From CBDAQV01 sp965199335 (GTDB lineage: Bacteria; Pseudomonadota; Alphaproteobacteria; CALMVH01): a DNA stretch of 64,000 bases. Location: the NCBI GenBank assembly GCA_965199335.1, contig CBDAQZ010000001.1:186001-250000 (forward strand). Direction: 5' to 3'. This document shows, in pieces, positions 9,442 to 18,444 of this stretch (position 1 is its first letter; every line of letters starts with the position of its first letter). Both the position numbers and the translations under genes were made by a program. A model generated the notes under the pieces. The model was not told where the DNA came from, ran no database searches, and saw nothing but the letters and a program-made list of their open reading frames with translations.

Positions 9442-12108
9442 TCACTCGCGCGACAGTTCCTTGAGCTTGTAGACAAGCTCAAGAGCGTCGCGCGGGGATA
9501 AGGTGTCGGGGACTATTCCATCCATGTGTTCTACGATGCGCGGGCGCTTTACGGAAACGGGTGCGTTGACGTGAAAGAGTGGCAGGTCTTCGGCAAGACC
9601 GCTGAGCTTGCCGTTGCGTTCCACGCCTTCCAGCACCTTTAACACCTCGTTTGCGCGCCGGATGACCGGTGGCGGCAGTCCCGCAAGCTTGGCGACGTGC
9701 AGGCCATAGGATCTATCGGCCGCGCCCTCGCCAACCTCGTGCATGAACACGATCTCGTCCTGCCATTCCTTGACCTTCATGGTGTGACAGGAAAGTGCGG
9801 GCAGCTTCGACGCCAGCGCCGTCAGCTCGTGGTAATGCGTCGCAAACAGCGTGCGGCATTTGCTGACATCGTGGATGTACTCCACCGTCGCCCAGGCGAT
9901 CGACAGGCCATCGAACGTGGCCGTACCACGTCCAATCTCGTCCAGTATGACCAGCGAGCGGTTCGACGCCCGGTTCAGGATCAATGCGGTCTCCACCATC
10001 TCGACCATGAAGGTCGAACGGCCTCGCGCCAGATCGTCGGCGGCGCCGACGCGGCTGAACAGGCGGTCGACGATACCGATCCGCGCCAAGGCGGCCGGCA
10101 CGAACAGGCCGCTCTGTGCCAGTAACGCCAGCACCGCGTTCTGGCGCAGGAAGGTGGACTTGCCCGCCATGTTGGGCCCGGTCAGCAACCACAGGCGATC
10201 GGCCCCGCCGAGGCGGCAATCGTTGGCGATGAAATGGGTGGGGCCGACGCTGCGCTCCACGACCGGGTGACGGCCGGCGGTTATTTCCATCTCTTCGCTA
10301 TCGTCGACCACCGGCCTCACGTAATGCTGGGTTACGGCCAGCTCGGCATTGGCGGTCGCCACGTCGATCGCGGCCAGCGTCGCGGCGGTGCGGGCGATTT
10401 CTGCTGCATAGCCTGTGATGTCGCCGACCAATTGGCCGAAGATCTCGAGCTCCATCGCCAGCGCGCGATCACCGGATTCCGCGACCTTGCGCTCGAGCTC
10501 GCCCAGCTCGGCGGTCGAGAAGCGGACCGTTCCCGCCATGGTCTGGCGATGGAAGAAACGGCCGGCGGGCTCGCTGGCCAGCAGGCGGTCGGCCTGGGCG
10601 GGGCTGACCTCGATATGAAAGCCGATGACGTTGTTGTGCTTGATGCGCAGCGTCGCGCCGGTTTCGGCCGCATAGCGTTGTTCCAGTACCGCGATCAGCC
10701 GCCGGGCGTCGTCCTTGAGAGTCTTCTGCTCGTCGAAGGTGGCGGAATAGCCGGCCTGAACGAAACCGCCATCGCGCGCCAGCAGCGGCAGATCAGGTTT
10801 CATGGCTCGGCCCAGCTTGTCGATCAGCGCCGCCAGCTGCGAGATTTGCGGGGCGAATGCCGTCGCCACGCCGGTGGACGTAACCAGGGCCGAGCGGATC
10901 GCCTCCGCGATACGCAATCCGTCCCTGATCCCGGCAAGGTCGCGCGGGCCGCCGCGGCCTAGCCGCAAACGCCCGAGCGCCCGTTCCATATCAGGGCAGG
11001 CGGCCAGTTGTTCGCGCAGTATCTCGCGCAGGTCGCGTGCCGCCACGAACGCGTCGATTTCGTCCAGTCGCCGGGAAATGACGGCAAGGTCGGTGGAAGG
11101 TGCGGACAGCCTTGCGCAGAGAAGACGGCCGCCCGCAGGCGTCAGGGTGCGGTCGATCGCTTCCAGCAAACTGCCCTTGCGTTCCCCGCTCAGCGTCCGC
11201 GTCAGTTCCAGGTTGCGGCGCGTGGCGGGGTCGATCTCCATCACGCTGCCGGCAGCGGTACGGCCGGGCAGGCCCAGCTTGGGGGCCGAATCCTTTTGTG
11301 TCAGGTCGATATAGGCGGCAATCGCACCCAGCGCCGCCAGCTCCGCGCGGGTGAACGTGCCGAACGCATCCAGGGTCGCCACGCCATAGGTTTCCTCCAG
11401 CCGGCGGCGGGCAGCCTCGCTGTCGAAGAAACGGCCTGCCTGTACCGTCAGCTGCTGGCGCCATTCCCCCAGCATTTCGAACCAGTCCGGCTTCTCGATC
11501 AGCTTTTCCGATACCAGCAGTTCCGTCGGCTGCAAGCGGGCCAGGGCGCCGGCGGCCTCCGCCTCGGCGATGGTCTCGATGCCGACATGCCCGGTCGAAA
11601 GCTCGATGGAGGCCAGCGCGATCTCGCCCGCGACCTCTGCCAGCGCCACCAGGTAATTGCTGGCGCGCGCATCCAGCAGGTTGTCCTCCGTCAGCGTGCC
11701 CGGCGTGATGATGCGGGTTACGGACCGTCGTACCGGCCCCTTGCCGCGCTTGCGCGCCTCGGCGGGGTCTTCCACCTGTTCGCAGATGGCGACCCGGAAG
11801 CCCTGCCGGATCAGCCGCGCCAGATAATTCTCGTGCGCATGGTAGGGCACGCCGCACATCGGGATATCCATGCCGCCATGCTGGCCGCGCTTCGTCAGGG
11901 TAATGTCCAGCGCCCGGGCCGCCGTGACGGCATCGTCGAAGAACATCTCGTAGAAATCGCCCATGCGGTAGAACAGCAGGTGATCGGGGTGGGCCGCCTT
12001 GATCTCGAGGTATTGCGCCATCATCGGCGTCGACGGCGTGGGCGCCTTTCGCGTTTCGTCCGGGGCGGTTTCTGTCAGGTCCATGGTCATAGGCTCACAG
12101 ATTGCCAC
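9442..12108 (-). CDS. mutS: DNA mismatch repair protein MutS
   Basis: An 888-residue mismatch-recognition ATPase. The N-terminal mismatch-binding domain contains FYRMGDFYEMF (about residues 46-56), in which Phe and Glu contact the mispaired base. The connector, lever and clamp domains follow. The C-terminal ABC-type ATPase has Walker A GPNMAGKSTFLRQ (about 639-651), the MutS signature DEIGRGTATFDGLSIAWA (about 718-735) and ATHYHEL. The length is typical. A GTG at 12108 with GAGG eight bases upstream is the likely start; an ATG six codons later is an alternative. It diverges from phoR. Confidence 0.97.
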   Translation of the reverse strand: MAICEPMTMDLTETAPDETRKAPTPSTPMMAQYLEIKAAHPDHLLFYRMGDFYEMFFDDAVTAARALDITLTKRGQHGGMDIPMCGVPYHAHENYLARLIRQGFRVAICEQVEDPAEARKRGKGPVRRSVTRIITPGTLTEDNLLDARASNYLVALAEVAGEIALASIELSTGHVGIETIAEAEAAGALARLQPTELLVSEKLIEKPDWFEMLGEWRQQLTVQAGRFFDSEAARRRLEETYGVATLDAFGTFTRAELAALGAIAAYIDLTQKDSAPKLGLPGRTAAGSVMEIDPATRRNLELTRTLSGERKGSLLEAIDRTLTPAGGRLLCARLSAPSTDLAVISRRLDEIDAFVAARDLREILREQLAACPDMERALGRLRLGRGGPRDLAGIRDGLRIAEAIRSALVTSTGVATAFAPQISQLAALIDKLGRAMKPDLPLLARDGGFVQAGYSATFDEQKTLKDDARRLIAVLEQRYAAETGATLRIKHNNVIGFHIEVSPAQADRLLASEPAGRFFHRQTMAGTVRFSTAELGELERKVAESGDRALAMELEIFGQLVGDITGYAAEIARTAATLAAIDVATANAELAVTQHYVRPVVDDSEEMEITAGRHPVVERSVGPTHFIANDCRLGGADRLWLLTGPNMAGKSTFLRQNAVLALLAQSGLFVPAALARIGIVDRLFSRVGAADDLARGRSTFMVEMVETALILNRASNRSLVILDEIGRGTATFDGLSIAWATVEYIHDVSKCRTLFATHYHELTALASKLPALSCHTMKVKEWQDEIVFMHEVGEGAADRSYGLHVAKLAGLPPPVIRRANEVLKVLEGVERNGKLSGLAEDLPLFHVNAPVSVKRPRIVEHMDGIVPDTLSPRDALELVYKLKELSRE

Positions 12109-12186
12109 GGCTGATACCTCACGTCATCCCCCCTTCCCCCGGCGATGTTCACCGCTTGTAAACCCGGTCCGGCCAAAGGTTGGCTT

Positions 12187-13584
12187 GTGATAAGACGCTG
12201 GCCCACCATACCCTTCGGACGCCTGCTGGGCTACAGCCTGATGCTGGCCTCGCCCACCGTTCTGGCGCTGGATACGCTGGTGTTCATGCGCGACCTGAAC
12301 ATCGACCACGCCATCTGGGTCGTCGCCAGCGCCATGGTCAGCGCGATCGCGGTCGCCTGGCTGTTCCTGGGCGAACTGGCCGGCATGTCGCGCTATACCA
12401 GGCAGCTTGCGGCAGGGGACGAGGGAGAATTGAAGGATCTGCGTACCGAGGCGACGCGCACCGTGGCGCGGCAGGTGGCTCAGCTGGACGGTGGCTGGCG
12501 GCGGCGGGTGAAGGCGTTCAGCCAGTCTATCGACACAGACATGCAGATACTGGAATCGCTCAGCGATCCGCTGATTCTCGTCGACCCCGACCGCCACGTG
12601 GTCAGGGCGAACGCGGCCGCCCGCGCGCTGTTCGGCCGGTCCCTGGCGCAGGAGCCGATCGATACCGCGATACGGCCGCCGCAGCTTCTGGAAACCGTGC
12701 GCAGCGTACTGGAACTGCGCCAGCCCGCATCGCTCGACTTGGAATGGCCGGGTCATTTCAGCCGCTTCTTCGAGGCGCGCGTCATGCCTGTGGAAACCGT
12801 ATCCACCGATCACAATCCTGCCGAAGCGACCGGCGCGCCGCACGCCATCGCTGCGGTCATCACGCTGCACGAGACGACCGAGACGCATCGTACCGCCGAG
12901 TTGAGGGAAACCTTCATCGCCAATGTCAGCCATGAGCTTCGCACACCGCTTTCGGTCATAGCCGGTTTCATCGAGACGCTGATGAACCTGGGGGAGGAAG
13001 ACCGCGACGCGCAGAGGCGTTTTCTTTCCATCATCCACGACCAGACCAACCGCATGACACGACTGGTCCTGGACCTGCTGTCCCTGTCGCGCATCGATGG
13101 GCACGATCACCCGCCTGCCGAGAAGGTGAACCTGCAGCAGGTGGTCGAGGAGGTGGCCGGGGCGATGGAACTGACCGCCGCCGCACGATCGATCTCCATC
13201 GACCTTGACCTGGAGGAGGGTCTGGACATTTGCGGCGATTACGACCGGTTGTGCCAAGTGGTGCAGAACCTGCTGGACAACGCCGTGAAATATGGAGCCG
13301 AGGGCGGCCGCGTCGGGATCGTGGGCCGCCGCGACGCCGATCATATCGTACTGTGCGTCAGCGACGACGGGGAGGGCATTCCCGCCGAACACATCCCGCA
13401 TCTGGGCGAACGCTTCTATCGCATCGACCGCGCCCGTTCCCGCGCCAGCGGCGGAAGCGGCCTGGGCCTTGCGATCGTTTCGGGTATCGTCGGGCGGCAT
13501 GGCGGCACGCTGTCGGTCGAAAGCAGGCCGGGCGAAGGCAGCACGTTCAGGGTCCGGTTCCCGACGGGAAGACCATCGGCATGA
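12187..13584 (+). CDS. phoR: PhoR-type sensor histidine kinase
   Basis: A membrane sensor kinase of about 465 residues that pairs with the overlapping phoB. There are two N-terminal transmembrane helices (about residues 9-30 and 39-58) with almost no periplasmic loop, as in PhoR. A PAS domain follows (about 120-225), then the phospho-acceptor NVSHELRTPLSVIAGF (His about 252), the N box NLLDNAVKYG (about 361) and G boxes ending GGSGLGLAIV. I prefer a GTG at 12187, preceded by AAAGG at good spacing, over the ATG at 12145, which lacks a ribosome site. The small periplasmic part fits sensing through the Pst/PhoU system, but no pst genes are in the window, so the phosphate role rests on family resemblance. 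Confidence 0.88.
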   Translation: MIRRWPTIPFGRLLGYSLMLASPTVLALDTLVFMRDLNIDHAIWVVASAMVSAIAVAWLFLGELAGMSRYTRQLAAGDEGELKDLRTEATRTVARQVAQLDGGWRRRVKAFSQSIDTDMQILESLSDPLILVDPDRHVVRANAAARALFGRSLAQEPIDTAIRPPQLLETVRSVLELRQPASLDLEWPGHFSRFFEARVMPVETVSTDHNPAEATGAPHAIAAVITLHETTETHRTAELRETFIANVSHELRTPLSVIAGFIETLMNLGEEDRDAQRRFLSIIHDQTNRMTRLVLDLLSLSRIDGHDHPPAEKVNLQQVVEEVAGAMELTAAARSISIDLDLEEGLDICGDYDRLCQVVQNLLDNAVKYGAEGGRVGIVGRRDADHIVLCVSDDGEGIPAEHIPHLGERFYRIDRARSRASGGSGLGLAIVSGIVGRHGGTLSVESRPGEGSTFRVRFPTGRPSA

Positions 13585-14294
13585 GCGAACCCTGCATCCT
13601 GCTGGTCGAGGACGAACAGAACATCGTCGAGCTGGTACGCTATAATCTGGAGCGCGGCGGTTATCGCGTGTCCGTGGCGATCGACGGCCCGCAGGGCCTG
13701 GCGCTGGCGCGGGAGTCGCGGCCCGACCTGGTGCTGCTGGACTGGATGCTGCCGCAGATGTCGGGCGTCGAAATCTGCCGCAGCCTGCGCGACGATCCCG
13801 ATACCCGCGCCCTGCCGGTCATCATGCTGACCGCGCGGGGGGAGGAGGGGGACAAGATCAAGGCGCTGAACGCGGGCGCGGACGATTACGTTACCAAGCC
13901 TTTTTCACCCGCCGAACTGCAAGCGCGCATCGCCGCCGTACTGCGCCGCAGCAATGCCAAGCCACAGGCGCGCTCGCTGACCGCAGGCCCGCTGCTGATG
14001 GATCTGGCACGGCGCAAGGTGTACCTGAACGAGGAACAGGTACGCCTCGGCCCGACCGAGTTCCGGCTGCTGGAACAATTCATGCAGAACCCGGGGGAGG
14101 TATTCTCCCGCGAACGTCTGCTGGAGGTGGTCTGGGGCAAGGATATATTCGTCGAGCTGCGTACCGTCGACGTGCATATAAGGCGCCTGCGCAAGGCGCT
14201 GAACGACGACGGCGAACCGCCCCTGATCCGCACCGTCCGCTCCTCGGGCTATGCGCTGAACATCGCGGAAGGGATCGTGGAGAATTTGAGGTAA
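13581..14294 (+). CDS. phoB: PhoB-type response regulator (OmpR family)
   Basis: A 237-residue receiver plus winged-helix transcription factor. The receiver has the acidic pair in LLVEDEQ, the phospho-acceptor Asp in VLLDWMLPQMSG (about residue 53) and the switch Lys in YVTKPFSP (about 105). The DNA-binding half carries LGPTEFRLLEQFMQNPGEVF and VDVHIRRLRKAL. Its start overlaps the phoR stop as ATGA, so the two are translationally coupled. It would activate phosphate-starvation genes at Pho boxes; I found no convincing Pho box in this window. Confidence 0.92.
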   Translation: MSEPCILLVEDEQNIVELVRYNLERGGYRVSVAIDGPQGLALARESRPDLVLLDWMLPQMSGVEICRSLRDDPDTRALPVIMLTARGEEGDKIKALNAGADDYVTKPFSPAELQARIAAVLRRSNAKPQARSLTAGPLLMDLARRKVYLNEEQVRLGPTEFRLLEQFMQNPGEVFSRERLLEVVWGKDIFVELRTVDVHIRRLRKALNDDGEPPLIRTVRSSGYALNIAEGIVENLR

Positions 14295-14322
14295 TACAAT
14301 ATACCAATTAATCGTTGAATTT

Positions 14323-14346
14323 GCGTACATAATAGCGTACGTTATT
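14323..14346 (+). promoter_or_regulatory. Candidate autoregulatory operator of the toxin-antitoxin pair
   Basis: Just before the antitoxin start lie two copies of GCGTAC (14323-14328 and 14335-14340). They are embedded in a near-perfect 16-base palindrome, AATAGCGTACGTTATT (14331-14346, one mismatched pair). YefM-type antitoxins repress their own operons at short palindromes next to the promoter, so the position fits. No -10/-35 pair convinces me, and the antitoxin has no clear ribosome site. Confidence 0.45.
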
Positions 14347-14350
14347 GTCC

Positions 14351-14593
14351 ATGAACGTAATCTCCGCCACTGATGCTCGTAAGAAACTATATGGATTGAT
14401 GGATGAAACGGCGCTGGCGCACAAGCCTGTGCTGATCACGGGGCGGCGATCGAATGCCGTGCTGGTTTCCGAAGAAGACTGGGAAGCGATCCAGGAAACG
14501 CTTCATTTGCTGTCCGTTCCCGGCATGCGTGAATCGATCAGGGAAGGGATGAGCGCGCCTATCGAGGACTGCGCGACAGAGCCGGGCTGGTGA
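14351..14593 (+). CDS. Antitoxin, Phd/YefM family
   Basis: An 80-residue protein with the family opening NVISATDARKKLYGLMDE and the middle motif PVLITGRRSNAVLVSEEDWE (residues 25-44), typical of the YefM/Phd DNA-binding N-terminus. The C-terminal part should neutralise the toxin. Its stop overlaps the toxin's GTG start (GTGA), the normal arrangement for such pairs. I chose the ATG at 14351; a TTG two codons upstream is possible. The A+T-rich leader contrasts with flanking phoB and suggests acquisition as a unit. Confidence 0.9.
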   Translation: MNVISATDARKKLYGLMDETALAHKPVLITGRRSNAVLVSEEDWEAIQETLHLLSVPGMRESIREGMSAPIEDCATEPGW

Positions 14594-14856
14594 CTGGCTG
14601 GAAAATCGTCTTCACCAGGCAGGCCCAAAAAGATGCGAAGCTGCTGGCACGATCGGGATTGCAGGCAAAAACACAGGCTCTGCTAGATTTGATAGCGTAC
14701 AACCCGTTTGGCGTACCCCCGAGTTACGAAAAACTTGTAGGTGATTTATCGGGTGCATACTCACGCCGGATAAACCGTCAGCATCGTCTGGTTTATCAGG
14801 TGTATGAGGATGAGCGGATTGTGAAAGTGATCCGCATGTGGACGCATTACGAATGA
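14590..14856 (+). CDS. Toxin, YoeB/RelE superfamily mRNA interferase
   Basis: An 88-residue basic protein matching YoeB-like toxins, which cleave mRNA in the ribosomal A site. It starts WKIVFTRQAQKDAKLL and has NPFGVPPSYEKL (residues 38-49). It ends with RINRQHRLVYQV and IKVIRMWTHYE-like residues, including the His/Tyr pair (HYE) at the C-terminus that YoeB uses for catalysis. GTG start at 14590, coupled to the antitoxin. Intact, so probably functional. Confidence 0.9.
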   Translation: MTGWKIVFTRQAQKDAKLLARSGLQAKTQALLDLIAYNPFGVPPSYEKLVGDLSGAYSRRINRQHRLVYQVYEDERIVKVIRMWTHYE

Positions 14857-14940
14857 AGCGGGCGCTATCCTCAACTAAACTATTCCGGTACTGAACATTT
14901 CCGATTAGGATTCAGCAGTTTCACCAGCGAGGGCCAAGCC

Positions 14941-15852
14941 ATTAGCACCGCACCCCTTGTCGAGGTCCAGGACCTCGTTTTCGATTATCGCGACCAGCGC
15001 GCGCTGCATAACGTCTCGTTCGAGATTCCCGCTGGGTCGGTAACGGCGATGGTCGGGCCCAATGGCGCCGGCAAGACCACTCTCTTGCGTTGCCTCGCGG
15101 CGCTCGACGATCCTCTTTCGGGCAGGATCGTCATCGATGGGCTGGATACGCAGGTCTCGCCGCGCCGGGCGCATATGAAGCTGGGTTTCCTGCAGGATTT
15201 CTTCGGCGTGTACGACACGTTGACCGTAAAGCAGAATCTGTTGCATGCGGCGGCGGCGATGCGGGTCCCGCGAGCGCATATCCCCGAGGCGGCGCGCACC
15301 GCAGTACTGGCCGTAGGGCTGGACGACTACATCGATCGCCGCGCGCACGAACTTTCCCGCGGCCTGCGCCAACGCCTGGCGATCGCGCGCACCATCATCC
15401 ACAATCCCAAGCTGCTGCTGCTCGACGAACCTGCCTCCGGCCTCGATCCCGATGCACGTCGCGAATTGTCCGACCTGATAAAGTCGCTGCAGGCGCGCGG
15501 CACGACCATCATCGTTTCCTCGCACATACTGACCGAATTGCAGGATTATTCGACCCACATGCTTTCGGTGCGCGACGGCAGGGTGAAGCCGGTGGTCGCC
15601 ATCGGCGGGCAGACGCCGGAAGGACATCGCCTGGCCCTGACGGTCGTGGGCGCGGCGGACAAGGCGCTCGAGATGCTGCGCACCATTCCGGCGGTATCCG
15701 ACATCCGCGAGACCGGCAGGCAGGTCTTCTTCAACTTCTCCGGCAGCGAGAGCGAGCAGGCGGGCCTGCTGCGCGGACTGATGGCCGGCGACGTCCAGGT
15801 GACCGAGTTCAGGGTCGCCAGCGAAAATCTTGAACAGCTTTACTTCGGGTAG
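14941..15852 (+). CDS. ABC transporter ATPase, probable ATT start codon
   Basis: The ATPase half of an ABC-2-type exporter, 303 residues. Walker A GPNGAGKTT (about 39-47), signature LSRGLRQRLAI (about 138) and Walker B LLLLDEPASGLD (about 158-169) are all present. The reading frame is open from 14857 to the end but has no ATG, GTG or TTG before 15049. Starting at 15049 would remove the first beta strands and place Walker A at residue 3. Translation from the ATT at 14941 gives the normal family N-terminus, STAPLVEVQDLVFDYR, and a GAGG ribosome site sits 8 bases before it. The permease gene follows after 4 bases. The C-terminal 80 residues resemble the regulatory tail of gliding/bacitracin-type exporters. 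Substrate unknown. Confidence 0.9.
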   Translation: MSTAPLVEVQDLVFDYRDQRALHNVSFEIPAGSVTAMVGPNGAGKTTLLRCLAALDDPLSGRIVIDGLDTQVSPRRAHMKLGFLQDFFGVYDTLTVKQNLLHAAAAMRVPRAHIPEAARTAVLAVGLDDYIDRRAHELSRGLRQRLAIARTIIHNPKLLLLDEPASGLDPDARRELSDLIKSLQARGTTIIVSSHILTELQDYSTHMLSVRDGRVKPVVAIGGQTPEGHRLALTVVGAADKALEMLRTIPAVSDIRETGRQVFFNFSGSESEQAGLLRGLMAGDVQVTEFRVASENLEQLYFG

Positions 15853-15856
15853 ACAC

Positions 15857-17194
15857 ATGAAACCATCCGCCCTGCTGACCTTGAATCCCGAACTGCAACG
15901 CAATCTGTGGCTGGAGCTTTCCTTCGGCCGCCTGGCCGGCATGGCGATCGTGATCGCGTTGATCACCGGCGGCGTTCATATGCTGGGCGGCAATGCCGGC
16001 GCGCCTCTCATGACCATGTTGTGGATCATATTGATCCTGTGGGGCACGCGTCTTGCCGCCGAAACCGTCAGCGACGAAATCATCGGCCGGACCTGGGACG
16101 TGCAACGCCTGTCGGCGCAGCGCGCTCCAGACCTGATCCTGGGCAAGTTCATCGGCGGCACGAGCTATGTCTGGTATGGCGCCGCGGTGTGCGTTGCCGG
16201 CGTCTTCGCGTTCGCCCATGACCGGGTAAAGGACCTGCCCGATCTGCTGTTGCAGGGATTGCTGGCGCAGGCGGTGACATTGTTCGTGGCGCTGGCGATC
16301 CTGCGCTTCGGCATCGGTGGCCGCCGTCGCATCAGCAATCTATTTGCGCAGGCCAGCGGGATCGTGGTCACAGCAATTTTCAGCTTCTGGATTGCCGGCC
16401 AGTCCAACGAGATGGCGAATACGCCGTTCGCATACATGTTCGCCAGCTCGACGGCGCACTGGTACGGTCTGTCTGTATCGGTCGTCAAATTCGTCAGGGT
16501 TGTGGAGATCGCAATGATCTTGTGGGCCTTCATCGGAATGATCCGTCTGATGCGCCGCGAGCTTGGATATCGCGATGGTCCTGCGGGATGGAGCTACTTC
16601 GTATTGTTCCTGATGGTTATATGCGGCGGCTTCAAAACCCTTGCGACGGATGCAGCCGTGCCGCGATTCGATTCGTTCGAGGCAGGGTTGATCGCCGCTT
16701 ATATCGCCTTGCTGGGTCTGCCCGCTGGAATTTCCGAATCCCGAAAATTCATTGCGACGTTCAAGGCGCGCAAATGGCGAGCCGCATGGCTATCGACCCC
16801 GCCATGGTTCGCCGCGGCCGTGCTTACAATACTGGCGGGGATAGTCCTTGGCGTAACCAGATCGTCGCAGGCGCCTCTGGTCGTTTCGGCGCTGGGCTTC
16901 CTGTTGCGCGACCTGATAATCGTCTACGGATTCCGTACACGGTTCGTGCGCCGCTCAGAGACGGCGCTGGTGGTCTATTTCGCGCTTGTCTACATACTGG
17001 CGCCCATCGTTACGACCGGCGGCGTTTTCATCCATGCGATCGATGGGCCGCTGGCGCTGGCACTACCGTTTTTCGTGCCTTATGCGAGGGACGGGCTGGG
17101 TGCGCTGGCATTGGTTCCCTGGGTGGAAGCCGTACTGATCTACCTGCTGTTCCGCGGCGACTTCAAGCGCATGTACCGGCCAGTCGAGGTTTAG
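15857..17194 (+). CDS. ABC transporter permease (ABC-2-like)
   Basis: A 445-residue integral membrane protein with about ten to twelve hydrophobic helices, encoded 4 bases after the ATPase. It is therefore its membrane partner. The first cytoplasmic stretch (residues 1-28) is short; residues about 60-75, DEIIGRTWDVQRLSAQR, form a cytoplasmic loop likely to contact the ATPase. No substrate-binding motif is visible, and there is no periplasmic binding protein nearby, which points to export rather than uptake. I start at the ATG at 15857; a longer in-frame start would overlap the ATPase. Its last 4 bases overlap the end of argG on the other strand. Confidence 0.82.
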   Translation: MKPSALLTLNPELQRNLWLELSFGRLAGMAIVIALITGGVHMLGGNAGAPLMTMLWIILILWGTRLAAETVSDEIIGRTWDVQRLSAQRAPDLILGKFIGGTSYVWYGAAVCVAGVFAFAHDRVKDLPDLLLQGLLAQAVTLFVALAILRFGIGGRRRISNLFAQASGIVVTAIFSFWIAGQSNEMANTPFAYMFASSTAHWYGLSVSVVKFVRVVEIAMILWAFIGMIRLMRRELGYRDGPAGWSYFVLFLMVICGGFKTLATDAAVPRFDSFEAGLIAAYIALLGLPAGISESRKFIATFKARKWRAAWLSTPPWFAAAVLTILAGIVLGVTRSSQAPLVVSALGFLLRDLIIVYGFRTRFVRRSETALVVYFALVYILAPIVTTGGVFIHAIDGPLALALPFFVPYARDGLGALALVPWVEAVLIYLLFRGDFKRMYRPVEV

Positions 17195-18432
17195 ACCAGG
17201 TCCTCGATCTGCCCCGCCCGTGCCAGCGCCCGCGCGTGTACCGCCAGTACGCGCAGGAAGCCCTCGGAATCCTTGTGGTCGAAGCTGCCTTCCGCTTCCA
17301 TCGAGCCGTCATTGGTGAACAGCGAATGCGGTACCTCGCGGCTGCCGACGTATGAAAGGCCGCCCTTGTACATCTGCACGGTCACGGTGCCGGTAACCAG
17401 CTGCGCGGTTTCGGCGATCGCCCGTCGCGTCATGCGCGAGGCGACGTCGTTCCAGTACCCCTGGTAGACCTGCTTCGAAACCGTGGCCGATAGCGTATCG
17501 AACAACTCGCGCGCGCGGCGGTCCAGTACCAGCTGCAGGATCAGCGCATAGGCAGTGCCCAGCAGTTCCATGCCGGGGGCCTCGTAGATACCGCGCGATT
17601 TGACGCCGACGAAACGGTTCTCGACGATGTGTTCGCCGATGCCGACGCCATGCCGCCCTGCGATCACGTTCCCCAATTTCAGCGCCTGCGCCGTCGTCAC
17701 CGTTTCACCGTTCAGGCGGACCGGCACGCCGCGCTCGAAACGGATCGTCACCTGTTCGGGCGCATCTGGCGCCTGCTCCGGCCATTGTCCCATCTCGGGG
17801 GTCACGAAGCGGGCAGGGGTGTCGAGCGATTCCAGCCTGCCGCCCTCATGCGTCAGGCCCAGCAGGTTGGCATCGGTGGAATACGGTTTCTCGCGGCTGG
17901 CGCGGATCGGCAGGCCGTGCTGTTCGCAATATTCGATCATCTGGATGCGACCGCCGAAGCGGCTGAGGAACGCCTCGTCGCGCCACGGAGCATAGACCGA
18001 CATTTCGGGATCGAGCATATTGGCGATCAGCTGAAAGCGCACCTGGTCGTTGCCGCGCCCGGTCGCGCCATGGCTGATGACCGACAGGCCCTTTGTCTTC
18101 ACGGCGGGCACCATGCCGGCAACGGTGACCTGGCGGCCGAGGCCAGTGGTGTTCCAGTAGCGTCCCTCGTAGCAGGCCTGCGCCTGTATTCCCGAAAGGC
18201 CGGCGGCGGCGATCTGGTCCACTAGCGGCAGGCCGACGAAATCGACCGCGCCGCAGGCGCGCATGCGCTGGCCGATGGCTTCGAAATCGGTTTCGTCGGG
18301 CTGCGCCAGATCGGCGGTGAAGCATGCGACCTTGACCCCCTGCTGCGTCAGCCAGTGCGTGATGGTGCAGCTGTCGAGGCCGCCCGATGCGGCAAACGCG
18401 ATCGTCTGCCCTTTGAGATCCGAAACGTTCAT
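17191..18432 (-). CDS. argG: Argininosuccinate synthase, divergent type-2-like form
   Basis: ArgG joins citrulline and aspartate using ATP. The 413-residue protein keeps the ATP-binding loop as ASGGLDSCT (residues 15-23), where most enzymes have SGGLDTS. Other stretches align by eye better with the E. coli (type 2) enzyme than with the common type 1: ADLAQPDETDFEAI, WNTTGLGRQVT, EKPYSTDANLLGLTHE and KSRGIYEAPGMELL. It is 12 bases after argF on the same strand, within the argH-argF-argG run. The role is firmly supported by context; the substituted loop is noteworthy. Confidence 0.92.
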   Translation of the reverse strand: MNVSDLKGQTIAFAASGGLDSCTITHWLTQQGVKVACFTADLAQPDETDFEAIGQRMRACGAVDFVGLPLVDQIAAAGLSGIQAQACYEGRYWNTTGLGRQVTVAGMVPAVKTKGLSVISHGATGRGNDQVRFQLIANMLDPEMSVYAPWRDEAFLSRFGGRIQMIEYCEQHGLPIRASREKPYSTDANLLGLTHEGGRLESLDTPARFVTPEMGQWPEQAPDAPEQVTIRFERGVPVRLNGETVTTAQALKLGNVIAGRHGVGIGEHIVENRFVGVKSRGIYEAPGMELLGTAYALILQLVLDRRARELFDTLSATVSKQVYQGYWNDVASRMTRRAIAETAQLVTGTVTVQMYKGGLSYVGSREVPHSLFTNDGSMEAEGSFDHKDSEGFLRVLAVHARALARAGQIEDLV

Positions 18433-18444
18433 GTGCGTGCGTCC

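Noticed and set aside
9442..12108. Long plus-strand frames opposite mutS, glnD and similar genes
   Set aside because: They are shadows produced by high GC and lack ribosome sites or recognisable domains.
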